NCBI GenBank assembly: GCA_040385245.1
Contig: JAZKHT010000011.1
Location: 62,001 to 126,000, forward strand
Length of the DNA stretch: 64,000 nt
Direction of reading: 5' to 3'
From: JAZKHT01 sp040385245
GTDB taxonomy: Bacteria; Pseudomonadota; Alphaproteobacteria; Rhodobacterales; Rhodobacteraceae
The notes beneath the pieces are model-generated. The model saw nothing but the letters and a program-made list of their open reading frames with translations. It made no database searches and was not told where the DNA came from. Both the position numbers and the translations under genes were made by a program. Shown in pieces: positions 50,396-58,961 of the stretch (its first letter is position 1; each line of letters starts with the position of its first letter).

Positions 50396-51415
50396 ATGAA
50401 GGGAAACAGGCTGTTGCGCCTTTGTGCGCTGATGCTTTGCCTGCTGGCCCCCTTGGCGGTCGTCGCACAAACCGAACCTGCACCAGCCGATGATGATGGC
50501 ATCGTCGAAGGTGCCCGCATCATCCCGGATTCGCAGACCGAGGTGCAGGCCGGGGCCTATGTCTTGCGCCTGACCAACGTGTCGCCACGGGACGGTTCGT
50601 TCGAGGTGGACATGTGGGTCTGGTTCCGCTGGAAGGGATCGGACGTGCGGCCCGACCAGACGTTCGAACTGGCCAATGGCGTCATCACCAACCGCACCGA
50701 ATCCGATGTGACGGTGGACGAGGACATGAATTACTCCACCGCCCGTGTGCAGGGGATCATCTACAAGGAATTCGATGTCCGCCGCTTTCCGCTGGACAAT
50801 CATGTCATCGAAATCGCGATCGAGGATGCAGATCTTGAGGAAAGCAATCTGATCTATGTGCCCGATCAGGGGACTGAACTTGATCCGTCGGTGACGGTTG
50901 CGGGTTGGGCTGTGGAACGGTTGGAGCCGCGGGTGGAGTCCCATCCCTACGCCACCAACTACGGCTTTCGCAGCAGCAAGGCCGACGTTGCGATCTATTC
51001 CCGCTTCATTCTGCCCGTGTCATTGGAGCGCACCAGCATAGGCCCGCTGTTCAAATCCTTCTGGATTTCATTGTTGTCGGTGATGCTGGGGTTGCTGGCG
51101 TTCATGGTGAAATCCGACGATCTGGACGCGCGCTTTGGCATGGGTGTCGGCAGTATCTTTGCCGCCTCCGCCAACGCCTTTGTCATCTCGGACACCCTGC
51201 CGCAAACGACCATCGTCACCTTGGCCGAGCAGATAAACCTGATTGCGGTGGGGGTGATCTTCACTTCGGTCTTCATCTCGATCTGGTCGCTGCGCCTGCG
51301 GTATGACGGGCGGGACGAGGACAGCGTGCGGTTAGACCGCAATTCCATGATCGGGCTGTTTGCGCTTTATATCGTGCTGAACGTGCTGGTGATGACCTTC
51401 GATCTGTCGTGGTAA
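50396..51415 (+). CDS. Pentameric ligand-gated ion channel (Cys-loop receptor family)
   Basis: A 339-residue channel subunit homologous to the prokaryotic GLIC/ELIC group. It has a signal peptide (MKGNRLLRLCALMLCLLAPLAVVA), an extracellular beta domain with the family motif DVRRFPLDNH, and four transmembrane helices: FKSFWISLLSVMLGLLAFM, GVGSIFAASANAFVIS (M2, pore-lining), LIAVGVIFTSVFISIWSL and IGLFALYIVLNVLVMTF. As in other bacterial members the disulfide loop cysteines are absent. Ligand unknown. GAAGGA nine bases upstream supports the ATG at 50396. Confidence 0.92.
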   Translation: MKGNRLLRLCALMLCLLAPLAVVAQTEPAPADDDGIVEGARIIPDSQTEVQAGAYVLRLTNVSPRDGSFEVDMWVWFRWKGSDVRPDQTFELANGVITNRTESDVTVDEDMNYSTARVQGIIYKEFDVRRFPLDNHVIEIAIEDADLEESNLIYVPDQGTELDPSVTVAGWAVERLEPRVESHPYATNYGFRSSKADVAIYSRFILPVSLERTSIGPLFKSFWISLLSVMLGLLAFMVKSDDLDARFGMGVGSIFAASANAFVISDTLPQTTIVTLAEQINLIAVGVIFTSVFISIWSLRLRYDGRDEDSVRLDRNSMIGLFALYIVLNVLVMTFDLSW

Positions 51416-51424
51416 GGGGCGGGC

Positions 51425-51766
51425 CTAGCCGGTCGGCTCTTTTCCATCCGCGTCCAGCAGGGTGACGGACAGGCTGATGCGCATTTCGCGCAGCACCTTT
51501 TTCACCCGCTTGTCCAGTTGTGGCATCAGGCGCAGGCATGTCAGCTTCATCTCCTGCCCGGTGACGGCAAAGGTGCCATAGGCAACCCGCGTCGCCCCGG
51601 TTTCCTTGCGCGCCTTTTTCGCCAGCTTTTCGGGTGCCTTCTTGCGGTGGAACAACAGCAGGTCTGGCTGTTCCCCGCCGGGACTGAAGGCAAAGGGCAG
51701 AGGGCGCTGCTTTCCCATCTTGATCAGCTTTTTCATCTCGTCTGGTTCAAGTCTCAGCTCTGCCAT
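51425..51766 (-). CDS. Hypothetical lysine-rich protein
   Basis: A 113-residue soluble, basic protein beginning AELRLEPDEMKKLIKMGKQRPLPFAF. The middle contains a KKAPEKLAKKARKETG run and the C-terminus a leucine/arginine-rich helix (LDKRVKKVLREMRISLSVTLL). I recognise no family. It converges with the channel gene (10 bp between stops) and is divergent from the T6SS operon, so it shares the upstream region with tssA. The ATG at 51766 is preferred over longer in-frame starts. Confidence 0.62.
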   Translation of the reverse strand: MAELRLEPDEMKKLIKMGKQRPLPFAFSPGGEQPDLLLFHRKKAPEKLAKKARKETGATRVAYGTFAVTGQEMKLTCLRLMPQLDKRVKKVLREMRISLSVTLLDADGKEPTG

Positions 51767-51890
51767 GCCCGAACCCCACGATTTTATGCCTGTCATAAGG
51801 GTGCTGCCCCAACCCGGCACACGTCAAGGGGTGTTTCCCAACCGGATAAGATGCAGCCCGTTTCCATGGACTGACTTCGTAGGGATAACA

Positions 51891-51919
51891 CTGACAAAAA
51901 GATAGATTTTACCTATCTA
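51891..51919 (+). promoter_or_regulatory. Probable T6SS operon promoter with overlapping operator
   Basis: CTGACA (51891-51896) and TATCTA (51914-51919) are spaced by exactly 17 bp, a good sigma-70 pair, in an AT-rich island upstream of tssA. An inverted repeat AGATAG-N7-CTATCT (51900-51918) covers the spacer and -10 box and could bind a repressor. The leader to the tssA ATG would be about 60 nt. Confidence 0.6.
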
Positions 51920-51986
51920 ACTGATAACCTGTCCCCACCCATCTAGACGGTGCAAAGCCGCAAATTTGAACAGGGACAATCATTTG

Positions 51987-53009
51987 ATGCTGCTTGACTA
52001 CCTTAAACCCATCTCTGACGATGCGCCCAGCGGTGAAAACTTGGAGTATCACTCTGATTTCACCGCGCTGGAGCTTGCGGCGCAGCCGGGGGAAGAGCGT
52101 CAGGTTGGCGACACCATCATCGAGGCCCAGGAACCCGACCACCGTGACGTCATCGAAAAGGCGTTGCGGGTGCTGGAGCAAAGCCACGACCTGCGCGCGG
52201 CAAGCTACCTTGCCATGGCACGCCTTCGCAGTGACGGCCTTCCCGGCTTTGCCGAAGTGTTGGAATATGTCGATGCGTGCCTGACGGATTACTGGGCAAG
52301 CTGCCACCCGCAGCTTGACGCCGACGATGACAATGACCCGACGATGCGCGTCAACGCGGTGCGCACCTTGTCGGATGCAAATACGATGGTGCGGGCGCTG
52401 CGTCTGGCACCGCTGACCCAAAGCAGGAACTTCGGCCAGTTCTCGTTGCGCGACATCGCCATCGCCGAAGGCGAAATGCCGGTGCCTGCGAACATGGATA
52501 CCGTGCCTGACATGTCGACCATCGGGGCGGCTTTTCAGGATACGGCCCCTGACAAGCTGGCATCCCTGTTGGACGCGGCGCGGTCGGCCTTGGACCACGC
52601 GCGGGCCATCGACAACCGGTTTGACGAGATGACGCCCGGCCAGGGCCCGGACCTTGACCCGCTGATCAAGACGCTGCGTCAGATCGCGACGCGCCTGACC
52701 ACCGCCACTGGCGGCGAGGCGGAACCCACCCCGGCGGCAGAGGTGGGCGGCCCGGTCAGCCCCATGCCATCGGGTGGCGACAGCGCGCCGCGTGGTCCTG
52801 CCGGGTCCATTTCCAGTCAGGCGGATGTGATTGCGGCACTTGACCGGATCAATGCCTATTACGCCCGTTACGAACCCTCCAGCCCGCTGCCGCTTATGAT
52901 CAACCGCTGCAAGCGGCTGGTTGGGGCAGATTTTCTTACCATCATGAGAGATATGGCCCCCGACGGGATCAGCAATGTCAACAGGATCGGCGGACTCGAG
53001 GACGATTGA
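51987..53009 (+). CDS. tssA: Type VI secretion system protein TssA
   Basis: A 340-residue T6SS cap/baseplate-priming protein with an N-terminal ImpA domain (LDYLKPISDDAPSGENLEYHSDFTALE, then DHRDVIEKALRVLEQSHDLRAASYLAMARL). A Pro/Gly/Ala-rich linker around 245-280 precedes a C-terminal helical part (INAYYARYEPSSPLPLMINRCKRL, GADFLTIMRDMAPDGI). First gene of the operon. The ATG at 51987 is used; a TTG seven codons upstream is possible. Confidence 0.94.
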   Translation: MLLDYLKPISDDAPSGENLEYHSDFTALELAAQPGEERQVGDTIIEAQEPDHRDVIEKALRVLEQSHDLRAASYLAMARLRSDGLPGFAEVLEYVDACLTDYWASCHPQLDADDDNDPTMRVNAVRTLSDANTMVRALRLAPLTQSRNFGQFSLRDIAIAEGEMPVPANMDTVPDMSTIGAAFQDTAPDKLASLLDAARSALDHARAIDNRFDEMTPGQGPDLDPLIKTLRQIATRLTTATGGEAEPTPAAEVGGPVSPMPSGGDSAPRGPAGSISSQADVIAALDRINAYYARYEPSSPLPLMINRCKRLVGADFLTIMRDMAPDGISNVNRIGGLEDD

Positions 53010-53078
53010 GATCAACCGCGGCCCCGCGCCTGCGGCGGATCGCATCACCACATTTAGCGAACATTCAGGGAGCAAGAC

Positions 53079-53582
53079 ATGGCCGGAAGTTCACAGAAAT
53101 TCATCGCAAGGAACCGCGCCCCGCGTGTTCAGATCGAGTACGACGTCGAATTATATGGGGCGGAAAAAAAGGTCCAACTGCCCTTTGTGATGGGTGTCAT
53201 GTCCGATCTGTCGGGCAAATCCGAAACGCCGCAGCCGTCGGTTGCGGACCGCAAGTTCCTGGAAATCGACGTGGACAACTTCGATGACCGGATGAAGTCG
53301 ATGGCCCCGCGCGCGGCCTTTACCGTGCCGAACACCCTGACGGGCGAAGGCAATCTGGCGGTCGATATCACCTTTGAAAGCATGGACGATTTCTCGCCCG
53401 CTGCCATCGCCGCCAAGGTAGAGCCGTTGCGCAAACTGCTTGAGGCGCGGACCCAGCTTTCCAACCTGATGACCTACATGGACGGCAAGACCGGCGCCGA
53501 AAACCTTGTGGGCCAGATCATTCAGGACCCGGCGTTGCTTAAGGCCTTGGCCTCGCAGCCCGCGCCCAAGACCGAAGAATAA
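53079..53582 (+). CDS. tssB: Type VI secretion sheath protein TssB
   Basis: Small sheath subunit (167 residues) that interlocks with TssC to form the contractile sheath. The family segment is clear: RAPRVQIEYDVELYGAEKKVQLPFVMGVMSDLSG, followed by DVDNFDDRMKSMAPR and NPL-like linker sequences. Located 69 bp after tssA with a good AGGGAG ribosome site, and 11 bp before tssC. Confidence 0.97.
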   Translation: MAGSSQKFIARNRAPRVQIEYDVELYGAEKKVQLPFVMGVMSDLSGKSETPQPSVADRKFLEIDVDNFDDRMKSMAPRAAFTVPNTLTGEGNLAVDITFESMDDFSPAAIAAKVEPLRKLLEARTQLSNLMTYMDGKTGAENLVGQIIQDPALLKALASQPAPKTEE

Positions 53583-53593
53583 GGGGGCACGCC

Positions 53594-55087
53594 ATGGCCG
53601 ACAGCGAACTGCAAAAATCGGGTGCCGCGACCGAGACGACCTTTGGGACGTCCGAATTCGCGTCCTTGCTGCAAAAGGAATTCCGCCCCAAATCCGATCA
53701 GGCGAAAACCGCCGTCGAACAGGCGGTCAAGACGCTGGCGCAACAGGCGCTGGAAAACACCGCCCTGATCAGCGACGACGCCCTGCGGTCGATCGAGGGG
53801 ATCATTGCCCAGATCGACAAGAAGCTGACCGAACAGGTCAACCTGATCCTGCACCACGAAGATTTCCAGCAACTGGAAAGCGCGTGGCGGGGCCTGCACT
53901 ATCTGGTCAACAACACCGAAACCGACGAACAGCTGAAGATCCGCGTCTTCAATATCTCCAAAAAAGACATGTCCAAGACGCTGCGCAAGTTCAAGGGAAC
54001 GGCTTGGGACCAGTCGCCGATCTTCAAGAAAGTTTACGAGGAAGAATTCGGCCAATTCGGCGGCGAACCCTATGGCTGTCTGGTGGCAGATTATCATTTC
54101 GACCATTCACCGCCTGATGTCGAACTGCTGGGCGAGATGGCGAAGATCGCCGCCGCCGCCCATGCGCCCCTGATCACCGGGGCCAAGCCCACGCTGTTCC
54201 AGATGGACAGCTGGTCGGAACTGGCCAACCCGCGCGACCTGACAAAGATCTTCCAGACGCCAGAATACGCTGCCTGGCGGTCACTGCGCGAATCCGAGGA
54301 CAGCAAATATGTGGGCCTTGCGATGCCGCGTTTCCTTGGCCGCCTGCCCTATGGCGCAAAGACCGACCCGGTCGAGGCCTTTGCCTTTGAGGAAGACACC
54401 GAAGGTGCGGACAGCAGCAAATATGGTTGGGTGAACGCGGCCTACGGGATGGCGGTCAACATCAACCGGTCGTTCAAGGCCTATGGCTGGTGTTCGCGCA
54501 TTCGCGGCGTGGAAAGCGGCGGGGCCGTCGAAAACTTGCCGTCCCATTCGTTTCCGACCGATGACGGCGGCATTGACATGAAATGCCCAACCGAAATCGC
54601 AATTTCAGACCGGCGCGAGGCCGAATTGGCCAAGAACGGCATGATGCCGCTGATCCACCGAAAGAACACCGATCTTGCGGCGTTCATCGGGGCGCAGTCC
54701 CTGCACAAGCCGGCCGAATATGACGATCCTGACGCGACATCCAACGCCAATCTGGCCGCGCGTCTGCCCTATCTTTTCGCGACCTGCCGCTTTGCGCATT
54801 ACCTGAAGTGCATCGTTCGCGACAAAGTCGGCTCGTACAAAAGCCGTGACGACATGCAGGTCTGGCTTCAGCAGTGGGTTAACCAGTACGTGGATTTCAG
54901 TGCAGCCACATCGGCAGAAGAAGAAAAGGCGCGGCGCCCCTTGGCCGCAGCCGAAGTCGTCGTCGAGGAAGTGGAGGGGAACCCCGGTTATTACAGCTCC
55001 AAGTTCTTCCTTCGCCCACATTACCAGCTTGAGGGGCTGACCGTTTCTCTTCGTCTGGTGTCCACGCTGCCCTCCGAACGGGGCTGA
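53594..55087 (+). CDS. tssC: Type VI secretion sheath protein TssC
   Basis: Large sheath subunit, 497 residues (family usually 490-500). Typical features are the ESAWRGLHYLVNNTETDEQLKIRVFNISKKDM segment, DYHFDHSPPDVELLGEMAKIAAAAHAPLI, ESGGAVENLP and a C-terminal HYLKCIVRDKVGSYKSRDDMQVWLQQW region that bears the ClpV-handled sheath core. Preceded by tssB, followed after 87 bp by hcp. Confidence 0.97.
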   Translation: MADSELQKSGAATETTFGTSEFASLLQKEFRPKSDQAKTAVEQAVKTLAQQALENTALISDDALRSIEGIIAQIDKKLTEQVNLILHHEDFQQLESAWRGLHYLVNNTETDEQLKIRVFNISKKDMSKTLRKFKGTAWDQSPIFKKVYEEEFGQFGGEPYGCLVADYHFDHSPPDVELLGEMAKIAAAAHAPLITGAKPTLFQMDSWSELANPRDLTKIFQTPEYAAWRSLRESEDSKYVGLAMPRFLGRLPYGAKTDPVEAFAFEEDTEGADSSKYGWVNAAYGMAVNINRSFKAYGWCSRIRGVESGGAVENLPSHSFPTDDGGIDMKCPTEIAISDRREAELAKNGMMPLIHRKNTDLAAFIGAQSLHKPAEYDDPDATSNANLAARLPYLFATCRFAHYLKCIVRDKVGSYKSRDDMQVWLQQWVNQYVDFSAATSAEEEKARRPLAAAEVVVEEVEGNPGYYSSKFFLRPHYQLEGLTVSLRLVSTLPSERG

Positions 55088-55174
55088 CACGGTTCCGGAA
55101 GCCCCGGTCGGCGGGGCGTCCATCTTTGACCGGGCGATCCGTCGCCCCGAAATTCAGGAAAAGGAGCAAGACCT

Positions 55175-55702
55175 ATGGCTTTTGACGCATTCTGCTACTC
55201 GCCCACTCAAGCATCCAAGATTCCGGGTGAAACCCAAGACGACGCTATGTCGAAAAAACAGGCGTTCGAGGTGCTTTCCTTCGAACTCGGCGCCGAGAAC
55301 GTGATCAACATCGGCTCCATCTCGGGTGGGGGTGGCGCAGGCAAGGCGACCTTCAAGGAATTCACAATCACCAAGAAGACCGACACCGCGTCGACCGGCC
55401 TGTTCACCGCGCTTGTGACCGGCAACCACTTTGACGACCTTGTCATCGAACTGCGTCGCAGCGGCGGGGCTGCCGGTGCGTCGGGTGCGACGTTCATGAA
55501 GTTCGAATTCAAGTTGGTCATGGTGCAGGACATCAGCTGGTCCGGTTCGGACGGCGACGATATCTGCGAAGAAACCGTGATCTTCCAGTTTGGCGCGATC
55601 CAGATCCACTACTTTGCCCAAGGCAAGGACGGCAAGATGGTCGGCAAGCCGGCCGAAGCCATGTGGAGCCGGGTCAAGAACAACGCCTCGCTTACCGTCT
55701 GA
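55175..55702 (+). CDS. hcp: Type VI secretion tube protein Hcp (TssD)
   Basis: The 175-residue subunit of the inner tube that is expelled on sheath contraction. Features: MAFDAFCYSPTQASKIPGETQDDAMSKKQAFEVLSFELG and the beta-barrel segments KFEFKLVMVQDISWSG and ETVIFQFGAIQIHYF. A ribosome site AAGGAG lies nine bases before the ATG. It is followed by a strong hairpin, consistent with the high level of Hcp needed. Confidence 0.96.
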   Translation: MAFDAFCYSPTQASKIPGETQDDAMSKKQAFEVLSFELGAENVINIGSISGGGGAGKATFKEFTITKKTDTASTGLFTALVTGNHFDDLVIELRRSGGAAGASGATFMKFEFKLVMVQDISWSGSDGDDICEETVIFQFGAIQIHYFAQGKDGKMVGKPAEAMWSRVKNNASLTV

Positions 55703-55710
55703 CACAAACA

Positions 55711-55741
55711 TGCCCGGAGCCGCTTGTCGCGACTCCGGGCA
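55711..55741 (+). terminator. Hairpin between hcp and tagJ
   Basis: A 9-bp GC-rich stem (TGCCCGGAG / CTCCGGGCA) with a 13-base loop starts nine bases after the hcp stop. No T-run follows. Position and strength suggest a processing or attenuation element that raises hcp mRNA relative to downstream genes. Confidence 0.55.
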
Positions 55742-55782
55742 ATGCATTGGTCGTGTACCACCCATTCGGGGAAGTCATTTGA

Positions 55783-56586
55783 ATGCGGGCTGTCGATCTT
55801 TTGAAAACCGGCGATCTGGACGGCACCCTTGCCGCGCTGCAAGCCGATGTCCGCGCGAAACCGCAGGATGCCAAATTGCGCATCTTCCTGTTTCAATTGC
55901 TGTGCGTGATGGGTGACTGGAAGCGGGGGGTGACGCAGTTGAAAGTGGCGGCCGAACTGGACGCCGCCGCCGTGACCATGGCCCAGACCTATCGTGAAGG
56001 CATCATTTGCGAAGTTTACCGCGAAAAGGTTTTTTCCGGCGAGAAAGAGCCGATGGTTTTCGGCCAACCGCAGGAATGGGTGGCCTTGCTTGTCAATGCG
56101 CTGAAACTGTTGGCAGAAGGCCGCGTTGACGAGGCGGCATCGCTGCGGGAAAAAGCGTTCGACATGGCGCCGGTCACAACCGGGACATTGAACGAAGAAC
56201 CGTTTGAATGGATTGCGGACGCCGACATGCGGCTTGGCCCGATCCTGGAAGTGGTGGTGAACGGCAAGTATTTCTGGATGCCTTTCGCCATGATCGCAGA
56301 AATCCGTGCCGACCCCCCGTCCGATCTGCGCGATACCGTCTGGACCGGGGTGAACATCACCCTGCGCAACGGCGGCGAGATCGTCGGCCTGATCCCCACC
56401 CGCTATGCTGGAACCGCCACGCGTGGTGATGCGGCCGCGAAACTGGCCCGCAGCACCGACTGGCACGATCTGGGGGCAGGCTGCTTTGGAGGCATCGGTC
56501 AGCGCCTGCTGGCGACCGATCAAGGTGATGTCGCGATCATGGACCTGCGTCGGCTGACCCTGAACACGGACGACACGGATGTCTGA
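55783..56586 (+). CDS. tagJ: Type VI secretion accessory protein TagJ (ImpE)
   Basis: A 267-residue accessory protein (ImpE/SciE/TagJ). The N-terminal half is helical with TPR-like character (LLKTGDLDGTLAALQADVRAKPQDAKLRIFLFQLLCVMGDW); the C-terminal half contains EWIADADMRLGPILEVVVNGKYFWMPF. TagJ binds the sheath protein TssB and modulates ClpV action in other bacteria. Follows hcp by 80 bp and overlaps tssE by eight bases. Confidence 0.93.
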   Translation: MRAVDLLKTGDLDGTLAALQADVRAKPQDAKLRIFLFQLLCVMGDWKRGVTQLKVAAELDAAAVTMAQTYREGIICEVYREKVFSGEKEPMVFGQPQEWVALLVNALKLLAEGRVDEAASLREKAFDMAPVTTGTLNEEPFEWIADADMRLGPILEVVVNGKYFWMPFAMIAEIRADPPSDLRDTVWTGVNITLRNGGEIVGLIPTRYAGTATRGDAAAKLARSTDWHDLGAGCFGGIGQRLLATDQGDVAIMDLRRLTLNTDDTDV

Positions 56587-57076
56587 CAAGACGATCACCG
56601 AACGTCTGCAACCCTCGCTTCTGGACCGGCTGACAGATGACGCGCCCGGCGATCTGAAGGAAACGCGCGAAAGCCGCGTGATCGACATCCGCCGCTTGCG
56701 CGACATCATCCAGCGCGATCTGGCCTGGCTGCTGAACACCAGCGAGAATTCCGAAGGCATCGACACGGCGCGCTACCCCTATGCCGCGCGGTCGGTGCTG
56801 AACTACGGCATCCGCGAAGTTGCGGGCGATTATTCGACGGTGGAACGGGCGCAGAAAATTCGCGTGTCGATCATGCGGGCGATTGATGCCTTTGAGCCGC
56901 GCATCCGCGCCGGATCGGTGGAGGTGTTGCTGCGCGACGACGCCAAGATCGCGGAAAGCATCATCGCCTTCGACATCCGCGCCGACATGTGGGCGCAGCC
57001 CATGCCGATGGAGCTTTATCTTCGCAGCCAGGTCGATCTCACGACCGGAGAGCTGAAACTGGAACGCAAGGCCTGA
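56579..57076 (+). CDS. tssE: Type VI secretion baseplate protein TssE
   Basis: A 165-residue, gp25-like wedge protein of the baseplate. It has the N-terminal TITERLQPSLLDRLTDDAPGD motif, a central SVLNYGIREVAGDY segment, and the EPRIRAGSVEV region seen in gp25 proteins. Overlaps tagJ by eight bases and precedes tssF by seven. Confidence 0.93.
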   Translation: MSDKTITERLQPSLLDRLTDDAPGDLKETRESRVIDIRRLRDIIQRDLAWLLNTSENSEGIDTARYPYAARSVLNYGIREVAGDYSTVERAQKIRVSIMRAIDAFEPRIRAGSVEVLLRDDAKIAESIIAFDIRADMWAQPMPMELYLRSQVDLTTGELKLERKA

Positions 57077-57083
57077 GACGCGG

Positions 57084-58961
57084 ATGGATACCCGGATTCT
57101 CAAACATTACGAAGGTGAATTGGCCTACCTCCGCGAGATGGGGGCAGAGTTTGCGGATTCTTATCCAAAGATTGCCTCGCGCCTTGGGATGGAAGGGACC
57201 GAGGTCATCGACCCCTACGTCGAAAGGTTGCTGGAAGGCGTGGCGTTCCTGTCGGCCCGTGTCCAGTTGGAGCTGGAGCTGCAATTCCCGACGTTCACCA
57301 GTCACCTGCTGGATATTGTCTATCCCCACTACCTTGCCCCCATGCCGTCGATGATGGTGGCGCAATTCGTGCCCGATGCGGCGACCGCGCAGTTGACCGA
57401 TGGGTTCAGCCTGCCACGCGGAACGAAACTGCGCAGCACGCTGGTCGATGGGGAACAGACGGCCTGCGTCTTTCGGACCGCCCATGACGTCAGGCTGTGG
57501 CCGATCGAGATATCCGAGGCGGAATATATCGACGGACGCGGTCAGCTTGTCGCTGCTGGCATCGCGCGCGACACCAACGCCCGCGCCGCAATCCGCCTGC
57601 GTCTGCGCCGGACCGGGGGCGAACCGATCCGCGATCTGACGCTGGATCGGTTGCCCCTTTTCATGAACGCGCAATCCGGCCGCGCATGGGAGCTGACGGA
57701 ACTGCTGTCCACCCAAGTCAGCGGCGTGGTCGGTCGATCAACCGACCGGCGCGCCGATTGGGTGCAGCCCTTGACCGGCGTCGGTGTCGTCCCCTTGGGT
57801 TTTGATACGGAACAGGCGCTGCTGCCGCTGCCGAAACGGTCGTTCGATGGCTATCGGCTGTTGCAGGAATATTTTGCCATGCCCGAACGCTTTCATTTCA
57901 TGGAAGTTCAGGGCATCGGTCCGGCACTGGGGCGCGCCGAGGGGTCGGACGTCGATATCTACGTCCTGTTGCGCGAAGGGCGGCCCGAACTTACCGCCGC
58001 CGTGACGCCTGCGGCATTCACCCTGTTTGCCACCCCGGCGATCAATCTGTTTGAAAAGCGGTGCGACCGCATTTTTGTCACGTCGCGCGATGTGGAACAC
58101 CATGTCGTCGCGGACCGCACCGCACCGCTGGATTTTGAGATACATTCGATTGAAAGCGTGGTCGGCATCAGCAGCGCCGGCAATGACGACATCACGTTCC
58201 GCCCGTTCTATTCCGACGATGATCTGACCGCAGCGGGCAACAGCCATCCTGCCTATTTCACCCAAGCGCGGCGGATGCGCCAACGCAGCGAAAAGGAACG
58301 TCTGCGCGGCGTGCGGACATCCTATTTGGGGTCCGAAAGTTTTCTGACGCTGGTTGACGCGCGGCAAGCCCCCTATCCCGCCGATCTGGAACAATTGGCC
58401 GTCAATGCCATGTGTTCGAACCGGGATTTGCCGATGCTGTTGTCAGGCGGGGGCACCGATCAGTTCCACTTGCCGGATGGCGGACCCGTTGCCTCAATCC
58501 GGCTGCCGGTTTCGCCCACGCGGCCACGCCCGACGCTTGCACAAGGTGATACAAGCTGGCGGCTGATCAGCCACCTTAGCCTGAATTACCTGTCGATCGT
58601 GGACCAGGCCAATGGCGGCGGGGCGGCCGCCTTGCGCGAACTCGTCGGCATTTATGCCCCGGTGGGTGACAAGATCACCGAAAAGCAGATCGAAGGCATC
58701 CTGTCTGTCTCCAGCCGCCCGATCGTGCGCCGGATCAGCGACGAGGTGCTGTCAACCGCCGTGCGCGGAATCGAGATCACTCTGACTTTTGACGAAAGCT
58801 TTTTCGAAGGCACGAGCGTCTTCGTCCTTGGTGCCGTTCTGGAGCAGTTCTTTCGCAAATACGTGACGATCAACAGTTTTACCGAAACCGTGTTGCGAAC
58901 CCAGCAGCGAGGAGAAATTGCCAGATGGAAACCCCACAGCGGGCTGGGCCGGATGATCTGA
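57084..58961 (+). CDS. tssF: Type VI secretion baseplate protein TssF
   Basis: A 625-residue baseplate subunit. The signature N-terminus is present (DTRILKHYEGELAYLREMGAEFADSYPKIASRLGM, EDPYVERLLEGVAFLSARVQLELE) and the C-terminal half has SRPIVRRISDEVLS and GTSVFVLGAVLEQFFRKYVTINSF. Together with TssE, G and K it forms the wedge. It overlaps tssG by 37 bases. Confidence 0.96.
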   Translation: MDTRILKHYEGELAYLREMGAEFADSYPKIASRLGMEGTEVIDPYVERLLEGVAFLSARVQLELELQFPTFTSHLLDIVYPHYLAPMPSMMVAQFVPDAATAQLTDGFSLPRGTKLRSTLVDGEQTACVFRTAHDVRLWPIEISEAEYIDGRGQLVAAGIARDTNARAAIRLRLRRTGGEPIRDLTLDRLPLFMNAQSGRAWELTELLSTQVSGVVGRSTDRRADWVQPLTGVGVVPLGFDTEQALLPLPKRSFDGYRLLQEYFAMPERFHFMEVQGIGPALGRAEGSDVDIYVLLREGRPELTAAVTPAAFTLFATPAINLFEKRCDRIFVTSRDVEHHVVADRTAPLDFEIHSIESVVGISSAGNDDITFRPFYSDDDLTAAGNSHPAYFTQARRMRQRSEKERLRGVRTSYLGSESFLTLVDARQAPYPADLEQLAVNAMCSNRDLPMLLSGGGTDQFHLPDGGPVASIRLPVSPTRPRPTLAQGDTSWRLISHLSLNYLSIVDQANGGGAAALRELVGIYAPVGDKITEKQIEGILSVSSRPIVRRISDEVLSTAVRGIEITLTFDESFFEGTSVFVLGAVLEQFFRKYVTINSFTETVLRTQQRGEIARWKPHSGLGRMI

